A stretch of 64,000 nt of DNA, taken from positions 4,950,913 to 5,014,912 of the forward strand of contig CM040450.1 of NCBI GenBank assembly GCA_022749755.1, read 5' to 3'. Under the pieces are notes generated by a model that saw only the letters and a program-made list of their open reading frames with translations, ran no database searches and was not told where the DNA came from. The position numbers and the translations under genes are program-made. Positions 13,178 to 25,200 of the stretch are shown here, piece after piece (position 1 is the stretch's first letter; the number at the start of each line of letters is the position of its first letter). This DNA is from Azadirachta indica. Taxonomy: Eukaryota > Streptophyta > Magnoliopsida > Sapindales > Meliaceae.

Positions 13178-13276
13178 TTAGATAATGCCTCCGAAAGAAT
13201 ATGTTCACTGAATCAAAGTGGACTCCAACAACAAAAAAAAGAAAGGTTGATCTACATCTTAATTTGCTCTATAAAA
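13178..13276 (+). promoter_or_regulatory. Relic promoter of the CHX pseudogene, shared with the intact CHX gene
   Basis: Positions 13178–13227 (TTAGATAATGCCTCCGAAAG… to GACTCCA) match, with small gaps, the block upstream of the intact CHX gene on the opposite strand at 50846–50897. A TATAAAA follows at 13270–13276, as TATATAAAA does in the intact copy at 50788–50796. Conservation of spacing and order shows the duplication included the promoter. Confidence 0.65.
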
Positions 13277-13383
13277 CCCAGACAACACTTGCATAAAATT
13301 ATAACTCACATCGGAAAAACAAAGGAAAACCAAGGTTTAGGATCCATTACTAAATTTCACTTTGCATATCATTGAGTAGTCAT

Positions 13384-14711
13384 ATGGCTCCTCTCAAAAT
13401 GAACAACATTAGAACCTCGTCAGATGGAGCCTGGCAAGGCGACAATCCTCTCAACTACGCCTTCACATTATTAACAGTACAGACCATTTTAGTTTTATTC
13501 ACCAGACACTTTCTTGCCTTTCTTATTAAACCCCTGCGACAACCCCAAGTGGTCGCTGAAATTATTGTGAGCTTCATTTAAATCCGTTCATTACTGTAAA
13601 TTTTCTCGGAAAATTGAAGTAGTCGTATTAATGTTCTAGCTTATATATATATATATACATATATACATATATACATACATATATATATATATATATATAT
13701 TTGTTTTCCAGGGTGCAATTTTGCTGGGACCATCTGCTGTGGGAAGAAATAAAGAGTTCTTGCACTTTGTTTTTCCTTCGTGGACCACTCCCATACTCGA
13801 ATCAGTAGCAAGCATTGGTCTTCTCTTTTTTCTTTTCCTTGGTGGGCTTGAACTTGATTTAAGCACAATCCGTAAGAATGGCAAAAGTGCTTTAAAATAG
13901 CACTTGCTGGAATTACACTCCCCTTCCTCTTTGGAGCTGGAGTCTCCTTATTTCTTAAAAAAGCTGTTAATGGAGAGAACAAAGTTGGCTACTTCCAATT
14001 CGTCGTCTTCGTAGGCGTGGCTCTTTCCATAACAGCTTTTCCTGTACTCGCTCGCATTTTGGCAGACCTTAAACTCGTAACTACCACAGTTGGTCAGACG
14101 GCTATGGCGGCTGCAGCCTTTAACGACGTCGCTGCATGGATCCTGTTAGCCCTAGCCGTCGCCGTTGCCGGCAACGGCGAGGCTCATAAAAGTAGTTCAT
14201 TAATCTCTATATGGGTTCTCAATTTAGGTGTTACCTTCGTTGCTTCCATGCTAATGGTTGTCCGTCCGATTATGAGCTCGGTTTCGCGACAGTGTTCTTA
14301 CGAGCACCACCTAGTTGATGATGTTTATATCTGTGTAACATTAGCCGGGGTGATGTTATCTGGACTGGCGACTGATTTTAAGGAATCCATTCAACATTTG
14401 ATGCTTTTGTGTTTGGATTGACGATTCCAAAAGGAGGAGATTTTGCAGTGAGATTGATGCAGAAGATTCAGGATTTTGTACCAGGTTTGCTTCTGCCTCT
14501 CTACTTTGCGTCTAGTGGGTTAAAAACTGACGTTGCTAAGATCCGAGGCGTTGAGGCGTGGGGGCTTTTGTGATGGCAAAATTTTGGGAACTTTTGTGAT
14601 GGCAATGTTATGTATGATTCCAGTTAGGGAGTCTTTAGCTCTTGGACTTTTGATGAACACCAAAGGTTTGGTGGAGCTCATTGTTCTCATCATTGGCAGA
14701 GAGAAATAGGT
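13384..14711 (+). pseudogene. CHX cation/H+ antiporter pseudogene (exons 1 and 2 only)
   Basis: Exon 1 (13384–13566, starting MAPLKMNN) and exon 2 (13712–14709, starting GAILLGPSAVGRNKE) align along their whole length with the intact CHX gene at 45295–50675. The splice sites are kept at the same phase-0 position (ATTATT|GTGAGC … TTCCAG|GGTGCA). The intron carries a long AT/ATAC microsatellite at 13640–13700. Decay: a 1-bp loss in the T run near 13893 shifts the frame into a TAG; the frame is lost again near 14375 in the region matching LTDLIGIHSIFG; about 30 bp are missing near 14570 in the region matching LLVLVISTACAG; and the last exon-2 Lys codon is TAG at about 14707. No counterpart of exon 3 follows in the window. 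The ion-path motif FNDVAAW survives near 14122. It is an inverted partial duplicate. Confidence 0.93.
13640..13700. repeat. AT/ATAC microsatellite in CHX pseudogene intron
   Basis: Run of TA dinucleotides interrupted by ATACATAT units. It lengthens the intron relative to the 98-bp intron of the intact gene. Confidence 0.9.
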
Positions 14712-15125
14712 GATGATCACTTCTAATTCTAACTTCCTATATATCATTATTTTTGCTTGGTGGAGTTGGCTCAAAGCACAAGGATATCAATCTTAATTAT
14801 TCACTTGAATTAATTATATGTGAATCATTAATATTTAATTGAACATATTAATAACTCAACTTAAAACCAGAATAACACCAAAGACTAATATTGCTAGACA
14901 CTTTAGTTCTTAGTTCTTGGTTCTTAATTTGATTTTGGGCTTAATTGCCTTTTTTCTTTTTTTTGTTTCTCCATTTGGTCAATTTTAAGTTTAATTTAGT
15001 AGTGAAACGAAATTTGAACTAAATTGATCATTTTTTATAGAGCAAAAATAAAAATAATTTAAATTAAATTAATTATAAAAATAACTTATGAAACCACTTT
15101 TGTGAAGAGCTAATACCTAATCAAA
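14712..15125. other. Relic of CHX intron 2 or intergenic DNA
   Basis: Directly follows the exon-2 donor position. AT-rich, with no exon 3 and no other gene seen. Confidence 0.5.
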
Positions 15126-15445
15126 AGCAAATTGTTTGGGTGGCTACTGTTAACGGTGTGGGAAAGTATTTTGGCTTACAATGTGACGGGGAAGAGCGAC
15201 GGCACGGAGAGAGGGGAACGGCGACGACTCGAGGAGAGTCAAACGGCGACAGCGCAAGGAGAGGCGAACGACGACGGTGCAGGGAGAGGCGAACGGCGAC
15301 GACGACTGTGACGGGGCGGGAAGAGTCGAACAGCGATGGCGACGACGCGAGGAGAGTTGAAAGTCGACGGAGTAGGGAGAGGCGAATCACGACGGTGCGG
15401 GGAGAGGCAAACGACGATGGCAAAGGGACAGGCGGCAACTCTTAA
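15126..15445 (+). repeat. GC-rich, purine-biased degenerate repeat island
   Basis: About 320 bp far richer in G and C than its surroundings. The + strand is built from variants of GGAGAGGCGAACGACGACGG and GAGGAGAGTC recurring at irregular spacing. Open frames exist on both strands (+ strand 15140–15445 gives an Arg/Glu/Gly-rich 101-residue reading), but these follow from the composition and show no known domain. It may be the 5' region of a decayed transposon; origin unknown. Confidence 0.6.
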
Positions 15446-16317
15446 CAAGGGAAAATGTTTAGAGGATTTGCATTTAGGGTTGTGATACATTCACATGTAG
15501 AGAAAGCATATTAACAATAGGAACCCTGTACATTTAGAAAATATGATATTTTATTACACATCATATCAAAATAATACTTAGATCCTTAGGGACTTATTTG
15601 CTATAAATAAATTTATACTCTAATTATTTTTATTTATCATAAAATAAAGATCCATATATTCTTTTTACTTTAATAAATATTACAATTTAATAAATTGTTT
15701 TAATAATCTAATCCATTATTTTATTACTGCTTTAATAATTTAATAGGACAAATGTTATGTTATTTCAATTTACTAAATTTGTATAGATCATGTTTTCATT
15801 AAAAGTATAGTACATTAATATAATAATTAACTATCACCAATTTTACATCAACATTAATAAGTGTAAATTTGAAAGTAATCACATTTGACAATTTTATGCT
15901 AAAACTAAATTTAATTTTAATTTTAACAAAACTGTAAAAATATAAAATTTCCTTTTAATATAAAGTTGTTATTAGTTAACAATAATATTATTAAAAAAAT
16001 GTATATATGCATTCTAATACTTAAAAAATATCAAAAAGGGAACATGTTGAAATATTTGTAAACAAATATGTAAAGTCTATTATAGAATAATAATTAAGAA
16101 TTTAATATATGATTGTTTTGATTAATTTCTATAAATAATAATAATAATTGGTAGACAATTTTTATACAAATTTGTATGTCTTTTTTAGCTAAATTTTGTA
16201 CTGAACTTCAATTAAATATATAAAATAGTGTTTAATTAATTATATAAAGTAATTATTTATCTTAAATTATTTTATATTAATTAACACTATAATTATTATT
16301 ACATTATTGAATATAAT
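15446..16317. other. AT-rich intergenic stretch
   Basis: No gene, element end or convincing repeat seen. Confidence 0.5.
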
Positions 16318-16764
16318 AACTAGCAAAGTTTTTAGCGATGACAAATGTCACCACCAAAAGCATATAGAAAATTCCACGCCAAAAACATCTTCTGCGACAA
16401 CACAATGTTGCCGCTAAATAAATGTTCTGTGACAACATAGAATTGTCATTATCAAAAATTGTATTAGCAACGACATCAATTGTCATTAAAACAGTCACAT
16501 TCAGCAACAACAATTCTTCTCGCCAAAAGCTACCATCTTGTCATCACATATTGGTGCCAAATGGCTCCATTATCTTAGGTGACAACTTATAATGTCGTCG
16601 TTAATACTATATATTTAGCGACAATAGTGTTGTCGCTAAAGGATATAATTAATTATTAGTTTCTTTTTCTATAAATTTTGGCGATGACCTTGATAATGTC
16701 AACGCTAAAATCGATTTTAGCAACAAATTTTTTGTCGTCGCTAATACCTAATTTTCTTGTAGTA
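16318..16764. mobile_element. Probable non-autonomous CACTA derivative
   Basis: About 450 bp with the same AGCGACGACA / TGTCGTCGCT motif vocabulary as the CACTA_1 terminus, in both orientations. The right end reads ATTTTCTTGTAGTA, one base off the usual CACTA terminus TTTTCTTGTAGTG. The left end near 16318 (ACTAGCAAAGTTTTTAGCGA) is compatible with a mutated terminal repeat but not secure, and I could not confirm a 3-bp target duplication. No coding capacity. Confidence 0.55.
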
Positions 16765-17109
16765 AAGGTTAATGGCTTATATTACAAGAGGAAATAAAAT
16801 TGTTAAGAATAATTATGGACAGAGAAGAAGGAAGAAATTTATAATTTTATTAATTTCTAATTTTTGACTTAACAAATAATGGAAGAATTTATCCTTATTT
16901 ATATTATGGCATCTCCTAAACTAACGGTTAATATTATGTCAACATATATCTAATCTAATAGTTATAAAACTTCTTATAAAAATATGTATAATAATATCTA
17001 GATATTTATTACATTTATTTAGATACTTTTTTACAAATTGTTAGAAATTTGGCTACACTATTCTTACAAGCCTAATTTATTTTGGGTCAAATCAATTTAA
17101 TTTCCAACA
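16764..17109 (-). repeat. Lone LTR of the Copia_1/Copia_2 family
   Basis: On the – strand it begins TGTTGGAAATTAAATTGA at 17109 and runs through AATATCTAGATATT to the region matching GCCATTAACCTTTAC near 16780, in the same order as the Copia_2 LTRs. No internal retrotransposon sequence is attached. Its last few bases abut the CACTA-like terminus, so the left boundary is approximate and may be truncated. Confidence 0.7.
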
Positions 17110-18195
17110 GTTTTTTCAATAATTTTTTGTGGCAATTATTTCATAAAAGTGTGAAAGTCAAACTCCCAATTATGGATATATATGACAATAATTTGAACAA
17201 ATGAGATACAAGATAATTGCTACTCTACCATGTTAAATTTCCAAATCTTTAGAATTTCATTCAGTGATTTGTTAGTCATCTGAAAATTTGGTATGATTAA
17301 GGTTATGAAGTTGATACTAATATCATCCAATAAAATATCCACATGTGAAATATTAGTGCAAAATAATTTTTTTTTATTAACCTTTATTAAATATTTTTAA
17401 TTTTATTTTAAAAACTAAGTAGAAGTTAATTAATTAATAGTACTACATTTCCTAACATACCTTCAATTATTTAGGGTTGTTTTTAAGATATAGTTTATTT
17501 AATTTAATTTTTTTGTTATAAAAATAAGAAATGTAAAGATTAATTTCTTCAAACATTTCAATTAAATGCATGAAAAAACAAAGAATAAAAATAGTAATTG
17601 CTCCTTCTCATCATAGCAACCAACAACCAGCCAGCGATAGATAATGTGAGAGATCACAATGAAATTGGCACTGAACGTTCAACTAAGTATTTGATTCCAA
17701 TATGATTTTTGGAATAAAACTTTTTGGAGAAGATTTTTTATAAATAAAATTTTTAATAAAAGTTTATTAATAATTTAATTGTTACAAATAAATTTTGAAA
17801 AAATTTGAATAATGATTTTAATAGATAAATTTTTAATGTTCTGTTTTAAAAAAATAATATAAAATTTTTTTTAAAAAATATCAATAAAGATATTTTAAAC
17901 AATTTAACTTTTTAAAAAAATTAAAAAAAATTTTTTGTCAAAAATTTAAATTTGATACTTTTTTTGATAAAAGAAAAATATTTTTTGTTAATTCTTAAAA
18001 ACTATTTTTCAATCTCAATCAATTGACATTAAAAAATATGAAAAATACTTTTATTATTAGAAAAATAGAAAACTTTTTTAACTAATTAAAAAGCTAAACC
18101 AGACAAGTATTAACTAAAACCAAGACTTGTGGTTGCTTATTGTCACTTAATTATAAAACGACATGTGCTATATTATGCATAAATGGACAAAGAGA
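17110..18195. other. AT-rich intergenic stretch
   Basis: No gene recognised. The part from about 17690 to 18110 is extremely A/T-rich with long A and T runs and may hold a worn inverted-repeat element, but I could not define ends. Confidence 0.4.
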
Positions 18196-18330
18196 CATTA
18201 CTAAAAAAAATGGCCTTTCTTGACAAAAATATCTGTTAAGAAGTGCCTTTCTTGATAGAATGTATCTGTCAATAAAAGTTTATTCATAAATTATTAACAA
18301 AGATCGAACATCATCTTTTCTTGTCAAAAA
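18196..18330. repeat. Left TIR and subterminal repeats of CACTA_2
   Basis: The terminal repeat is followed by repeated CTTTCTTGACAAAAATATCT-like units (18212, 18247, 18317), the CACTA_2 equivalent of subterminal transposase-binding repeats. The set differs from the AGCGACGACA set of CACTA_1. Confidence 0.75.
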
Positions 18331-19329
18331 CATTTTTTTTCACAACTCAATGATCATATGTTATCATAATGTTAAGATGGATATTTTTCTGTCATGTAAT
18401 TGCCAATATTTTTAGATATATAATTATAAAAAATGATATTTTTTTACGTACGAATTTCCTATTTTTGTCAGTTGTACTGTTCTTTTCTGAATTTTTTTGT
18501 TCAATTTTCAATTTTCATTTTTTTAGTATTTTATTAATCATTGTTTTTGGGCAATTTGTAATTTTTTAGGTTTTTAATTCTTTTTTACAATTTTTTCTAT
18601 ACAAGTTATTTATATCTTAACATTAAATAACAATAATAAAAATTAATTATCAACATATTATTGCTAACATAATTTGATAAAATACTATCATTTAAAATGT
18701 AACATAATTGTGATCCAAATTCAATAAATATCATTGCCAACATCATTAAAAATCCATCATCAAATCTAACAAAAATTAATTAACCAAAATTTTCTATTGA
18801 ATCACTTACTTACATGATAGTTAAAACTGCTTACAAATAAAATTGGCCCATTCCACCCTGATTTTATCCTCTTCTATAGTATAACTCTTTTTTTTTAAGA
18901 ACTATTAACAATTTATAAAAAGAACAATTAGTAATTTGAATTATTAAATAAGTGAATTATCATTAAACAATTTACATTCTCTATTAGTACTTTTGTATTT
19001 TTAATTATATCTCTCATGTAACCTATTATATAATACCCGTATTCGATACCATCTTGTTGAATTGGTGACTGTATAAACAATATTATTGTCTAATTATTTT
19101 AAGGCCTTGATATTGTTTGCACAATATTACGCATATATCCATGCATAAACTATAATATATCTTTATTTTTTCTCTAATTAATATTTTATCTCTTACTTGA
19201 ATTCTCATCTTGAGCATTATATATCATAATGAAATTGCACGATTTAAAATCATATATAATTTACAATTGTTATTATTAATCACAGAAAGGTTAAGGTATT
19301 GGCAAGGGAAACAAAAGTCTTACTTGTTT
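18331..19329. other. Non-coding 3' part of CACTA_2
   Basis: AT-rich, no coding segment seen between the subterminal repeats and the Ulp1-like remnant. Confidence 0.5.
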
Positions 19330-20134
19330 AAGATGTTCCTCAAATCCTCTCCCATTTCACCCCTAATGGATCCATAAAATACATAACTCTAGCAGTTACA
19401 TCTATAGCAACCAACATCCAATGAAAACTGTTTTGATATACATTTAATTATAAGTTAGTCAATGAATATAAATAAATGATAAGATCGCATTTAATATAAA
19501 CTATAAATGCTTTACCTTGGATTGTATGGCATGAGAATAACTTAACCTCATTTGTTTTTTGTAATCGGTTTGCAAGTAAATGTGCTCTATTATTGCATTG
19601 CCTTGCCATTTGATCTTCCAGCCAAAGACATTGCACTAGAATTAATAAATCCAAATTACTTTGTAGATTGTCCTTTCTTCAAATTATTGTACAATAACCT
19701 ACTTAAAAAACAAAAAAAAAAGAATATGTAAAGTTATGTGTTGGAATTAGATTTTAGTGTTAATAATTACCAAAAATTATTGTAAATGAATTAGAATTTT
19801 ACATTATGTACAAAATGATACAGTTCATAGTAAGCTCTTTGATATAAATGATTGCTTGACAATCCTTTAATGATATCAATATAGCCATGTCCATCTGAAA
19901 GATTTCATGATCAACCTTTAACCAAATAGTTCTTCCATTGCCAACAATTTTTTCTGCAAAAGCAACAGACATTTCTAGCTGTAGATTTTCTTTCATACAC
20001 TGAGATTTAGAGTAGCGAGTGTTATTCCTAAATGACATAACGGGGCCTTGGAGTATCATTTGATCAATTTCTTCTTTTAGACTTGCATCCTTAACTCTCT
20101 TACTTGGTAGATCTAGGTTTTTATCAGGGGTCAT
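19330..20134 (-). pseudogene. Ulp1/C48 cysteine-protease-like remnant inside CACTA_2
   Basis: On the – strand, 20134–19799 begins MTPDKNLDLPSKRVKDASL and ends with DCQAIIYIKELTMNCIILYI, resembling the region before the catalytic His in plant Ulp1-like proteins. The next block, 19654–19500, contains QCLWLEDQMARQCNNRAHLL and ANRLQKTNEVKLF. A further block at about 19437–19375 reads NSFHWMLVAIDVTARVMYF followed by MDPL. The HW pair and the Asp in AIDVT are the catalytic His and Asp context of C48 (SUMO-protease-type) peptidases. The expected later Gln and Cys region is not clear. Stops separate the blocks, or introns do. Ulp1-like domains carried by plant transposons are known; here the gene lies downstream of TNP2 on the same strand. 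Activity is not expected. Confidence 0.7.
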
Positions 20135-20321
20135 GTTAAGCTTATTCTTAGGTTCTTTTTTCTTTTTTCTTTGAAGGGTTCTTTTTTTCTTTCTTGTTTA
20201 GGCTGTTGTTATCAACTTTATCTCTCTAAAATATGCAATAATTTGTTTAATATATATATATATATATCTTTGAGCAATCAAAATTTACCACACTATTCAT
20301 ACAAAATAAAAACATATAAAC
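20135..20321. other. CACTA_2 spacer with TA microsatellite
   Basis: Contains a (TA)n run at about 20248–20266. The last five bases, TAAAC, are one copy of the target duplication of the nested LTR. Confidence 0.7.
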
Positions 20322-22091
20322 TGTAATGCTCCGAATTCTTATTTTAAATGGAATACATATGTTGAATATATTGATTTTATATCATATGAGAATATAAAAG
20401 TTTAGAATTTATAAGGTAGATATATTTATTTTTATTTTAATTTTTCAAGAGATTTTATTAAGATGAATATGTTCTAATTTCAAAATAATAGAATTATTGG
20501 GTAATATAAGTTTTGTTGTAGGTGAAAGGTATAAAAAAAGAATTTCAAGGATTTAATTGAAACTTAGAAGGTCAGGTGTCATTTTATTTTAATTGATTTA
20601 GGAATGTTGCCACTGAGCAGCACGTGTACCTTATAGGTATTGTAAAATATATATATATATATATAATTAATAGTTTGAAGCGGTGGTAAGTTTATATAAA
20701 CATATATATATATATATATCTATAATCTTTGCTTTCACAATTGGAAACTAAGGGGCATGAAACAAAATCAGGGAGGAAAGAAAAGGAAAGAAAGGAGAAA
20801 GAAAGGAAAAAGAAAAGAGGTTTGGTCTGAATTTTATATTTTAGATGATTAGTTTTAATTTTAAAGATTAGTATATTACTTCATTTAACTGTAGAAAATT
20901 AAATTGCTAGTATATAGATATATGTTGAAATATATATATATTTTAGGTAACAAAATTTGGATTTTTGTATCATCATTCATTATTATTTGTTAAATTGGTA
21001 TTAGGAGGTGATTGGCAAGAGAAGGACAAATTAACAGAGGCATAAAAATTATCACGCGTATGTCAGGTAGGTATTTATATGCATTTGGTGGATTTTGGTT
21101 TTAAAACTGAAAAGTAGGGTGTTTAATTACAGTTGATGTTTTGACAAATGTGTATAAAATTCTAGAATCACCATATGTTGATCCAATTAATTGTTTTTTG
21201 AATCGAGTTTAAATAGTAATTTTTATAAAATTGTTAAATTTATAAATACAATGAGAAATTGTACCAACACGTTTGTATATTTATAAATAAATGACTTGTG
21301 TAAAAATATTGTGAAATGAATTGATAAATGAGAATGTGATAGCCATAGTTGTTGTTGTGATGTGGCACCGTTGTTTTGGACGACGGTTCCTAGGAATAAT
21401 GCTCTTAAAGGTCATATTTTTTAGGGCGACGGTTCTTGAGAAAAATACTCTTAAAGATCGCTTTTGATAGGATGACGATTTCTAAGAACAATGCCCCTAA
21501 AATATGTATGGCTAGTTTTTAGGGTGGTGGTCATTCGGAACAATGCCCGTAAAGTACGCAAGTACAAAAACTTATAAAAAATTTTTTTATGAAATTATGT
21601 GTTTTATGTTGTTCACATGAATATTGAAATTAAAATTTTGATTTAATAGTCTGTTATGCTCTTTGTTAGAAATTAAGAAATGCTTTTATATTCAAATTTA
21701 TTTATTATAAATTTTAAAACTGCCTTTATATATAAATATTTATTGGACATTAACTCATCCCTACTTTTCAGGTTTAGGCAATGTTGGAGATTTGTAAATA
21801 GAAGACAAAGGATACTCAAAGACTAAGATTTTGTTATTTTTAAAACTATGTGTAATTATAGGAGCAAAATTTTACATCGTATAGTTTTGATGTAATTTCC
21901 ACACTTGTATTTAGATTTTGGAAGTCATGAAACTGATTATCTTTTGTTAATTAGTGAAATGAAGCAATTCGTACTTAATTTTATTGGAAGTATTTAGAGT
22001 AAAATTTTAAAATTTACAGGATTACATATTTGACGTATACTAAATTATAGTAGAAATTCTATCAAAATTTATTGGAATTAAGGATGTTACA
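20322..22091. repeat. Solo LTR (1770 bp) nested in CACTA_2
   Basis: Begins TGTAATGCTCCGAATTC and ends GGATGTTACA, the TG…CA form with near-inverted ends seen in many long plant LTRs, probably of a Gypsy-type element. TAAAC lies immediately outside both ends (20317–20321 and 22092–22096), an exact 5-bp target duplication. No gag or pol is inside, so it is best explained as a solo LTR left by LTR–LTR recombination. Strand is not determined. Confidence 0.88.
21355..21560. repeat. Degenerate tandem repeat inside the solo LTR
   Basis: About four units of roughly 55–60 bp, each with a GACGGTTCCTAGGAATAATG-like core followed by CTCTTAAAGGTC or a variant (about 21375, 21423, 21474 and 21527). Function unknown. 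Confidence 0.75.
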
Positions 22092-22205
22092 TAAACATAG
22101 TTATTTCTTAGAACTAACTCATTTATAACATTAATAACAACAGCATGTATTAATTCATATATAACTTTAACGAGAATATTCATGTTCAATATGTCATTAT
22201 GTACC

Positions 22206-25200
22206 TTAGTTAGAGGTATTAGTGCTAGCTATCTTAGAGGTTTTATTTTTTCTCTCGACTATCAACCAAAATACCCTTACAATTAGGTCGTGCATAATTT
22301 GTAATGTCTTGGTTATCCATTGAGAAAAAACTTCATTGGCAATTGGTGAATTACCTGCTAACAAATACACATCATCTCTATTGTTGTTGAATTGAGTATC
22401 TCTTTCAGGCATTAAGCAAACAATCAAAAACATACTATCGATTTGGTCTTTTGCATAAAAGACTTATTTTGCTTAAAACGCTAAGATGAAATAATCTGAT
22501 GTATGCCCTATTCGATCAAAGTCCACCATCAAAAAACCAAGTTTATCAAATTTAACACCATCTCTACTATCAATCTAATCACACTTAAAAATTAAAACAT
22601 TAAACATGTGATAATCCGCATCCTATATCTCATTAATTACTCTATAAAAAGACATATTCCCAATAATCGAGTTTCTATTTTTCGTGCTTGATATTTACAT
22701 TGTCGTTGCAGCTACACTTACTCCACTGTTTTGAGTAGATTGTTTCTTATCTTGATCCCTTGTTGCAAAATGGAAACCATTTATATAATACTGAAAATAT
22801 GTTATGACATTTGGACAAGGTCCTTGTGCTAAATATTTCAAATCACTTGAAATTAATTTACCATTCATTTAAGCATTTGTTACTTAAAAGCATAAGGTGT
22901 TAAAAAAATTGTTAAATCATAATAATGTAGTCACATAAACAAAGTTGAATTAAAAGGGATAATTAGTAATTACATCATCTTCTAACCAATACATAAAAGT
23001 ACATGTATACTCATCTTGCAACTACTTTAATCTCATTGATTTGCATGGATATTATGTCTTCAACCAATGTAAATGTTTTCTATATATAAAAAAAAAATAA
23101 TTTAACAAATTATAGTACAAAAATAATACTTGTATAAATAAAGTGTACGTAAAAAGATTACTCATTCGATATATAGTTGTACCACGAAACTATTTAGCAA
23201 AATATAGTGATGGGCTTGTTCTAATAGCCGACGGTCAACTTCTTTTACTTTTCCAAGAGAGAAAGATCTATTGCTTATGCTTATGTGGATTTCTAATCAC
23301 TTGAAGATTACGTGAGTATTCTACACAAAACTTTATAGCTTTCTCAATGATGTAACACTTGGCAATGCAACCTTCAGGACGATTATGATTACGCACATAA
23401 CCCTTAAAAACTTTCATGTACTTCTCGAAAGGGTATATTCACCTTAAATATACTGGTCCACATAACTTAACTTATTCAATAAGATGAATGATTATATGTA
23501 AAATAATGTCAAACATAGTTGATGGAAAATATTTTTCAAATAACCCTAAATACTAGCAACATTATCCTATAATTTTCTAACTTATGAGGATCAATCACTA
23601 TAGTGCACAATGAATTAAAAACGAAACACAATTTGATAATTACAAATCTCATATGCTTTGGTAAAATTAACCGTATTGCTAGTGCTAGTAATTGTTGCAT
23701 CAAGACATAATAATCATGTGATTTCAAACCTTGAATCTTTAAATTTTCCATAGACATAAGATTTGAAAAATTAGAGCAATAGTCTTTTGGAACCTTTACA
23801 CTACCCAATGTTTCACAAAACATTTTCCTTTCATTACTACTTAAAGTATAACTTGCCGAAGGTAGTAAAATATGCTTATTGATTTCTTGTGGTACTAATT
23901 CGTTCCTTATCTCTATATCAACCAGATATAATTTTCTTTTTAACCCATCCTTGGTCTTGTTTGAAATGTTTAACAAAGTCCCATAAATGCTCTCACAAAT
24001 ATTTTTCTCAATGTGCATAATATCAAGTTGATGGTGAATATATAGATGCTTTCAATAAGCCAACTAAAAAATATTAATATCTTTTTAAAATATTTATCCA
24101 TATTCCTATAACTTATTTTTCTCTTCTTAGTGTGCTTTTTCTTCCCATGAGTATAATCCATACCATTCATCCTCTCCAACACTTCTACATTTAAAGATTT
24201 AGGAGTGGATCGACAGTCTTACTCACCATTAAAGGTTTTCTTCTGTTTTTGAAATAGATGATCGAGTGGAAGAAAACAACGATGATGCATATAAATGATT
24301 TTTTGTAGAGTGCTTCAAACAACATGAATCTGTGCCTTCTTCACATATTGGACATGCATAATAACCTTTTATTATAGCACTAGACAAGTTTTCATATGCA
24401 GGAAAGTCACTAATTGTCCATATTAGAATAACTAGCATAGTCAATAATTATTTCTTATATGCATCATATGTCTCAACTCTTACATCTCATAATGTTTTAA
24501 GGTCATCTATTAATGGAGCAAGATATACATCAATGTCATTTTTGGGTTGGTGAATGCCCGATATCAATAAAGATAAATGCATAAACTTCCTCTTCATACA
24601 AAATGACGGTGAAAGATTGTAAGTTACAAGTAAAATTAGACAATAATTGTATTTACTATTTAGTGTACTATGAGGATTAATCCCATCAGTTGAAAGTGCA
24701 AATCGAAAATTTCTATTTTCTTTTGTAAAATTAGGACATGTTACATCCACCAATTGCCATGATGGAGAGTTAGTAGGGTGGCGGAGCATACTATCTTTTT
24801 CCCTCTTATTTATGTGCCAAGTCAAAAGTTTCGCAGTATATGAAGATTGGAACATACATTTAAACCTTGGAATTGTAGGAAAATACCACAACATTTTTAC
24901 TGCCACTTTATTTGATTTCTTCTCTATGGATATATTAGAATTTTTCCATTTTAATTCTTCACAAATAGGATATTTAGATAAAAGTTTATATTCTTTTCTA
25001 TAAAAAACATAATCATTGGGACAAACATGGATTTTTTCATAATATATATTTAATGCACTCATTTGCTTCTTTGCCTTATATATGGAAGTAGGCAATAAAT
25101 TTTTTAATGGTAAAATATCTTTAAGATAATAAAGTAAATCTGAAAAGTTTTTATCTGACCATCTGTGTTTGCCTTTGACATTGTATAATTTGACTAACCC

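Noticed and set aside
13636..13982. Open frames on the – strand over the CHX pseudogene with Ile-Tyr repeats
   Set aside because: Produced by the TA microsatellite and by the complement of exon 2.
15121..15490. Pro/Ser/Arg-rich open frames on the – strand
   Set aside because: Stop-free because of GC-rich composition; low complexity and no homologous domain recognised.
18369..18569. Phe-rich 66-residue open frame inside CACTA_2
   Set aside because: T-rich DNA in the non-coding part of the element, opposite to the transposase strand, with no family features.
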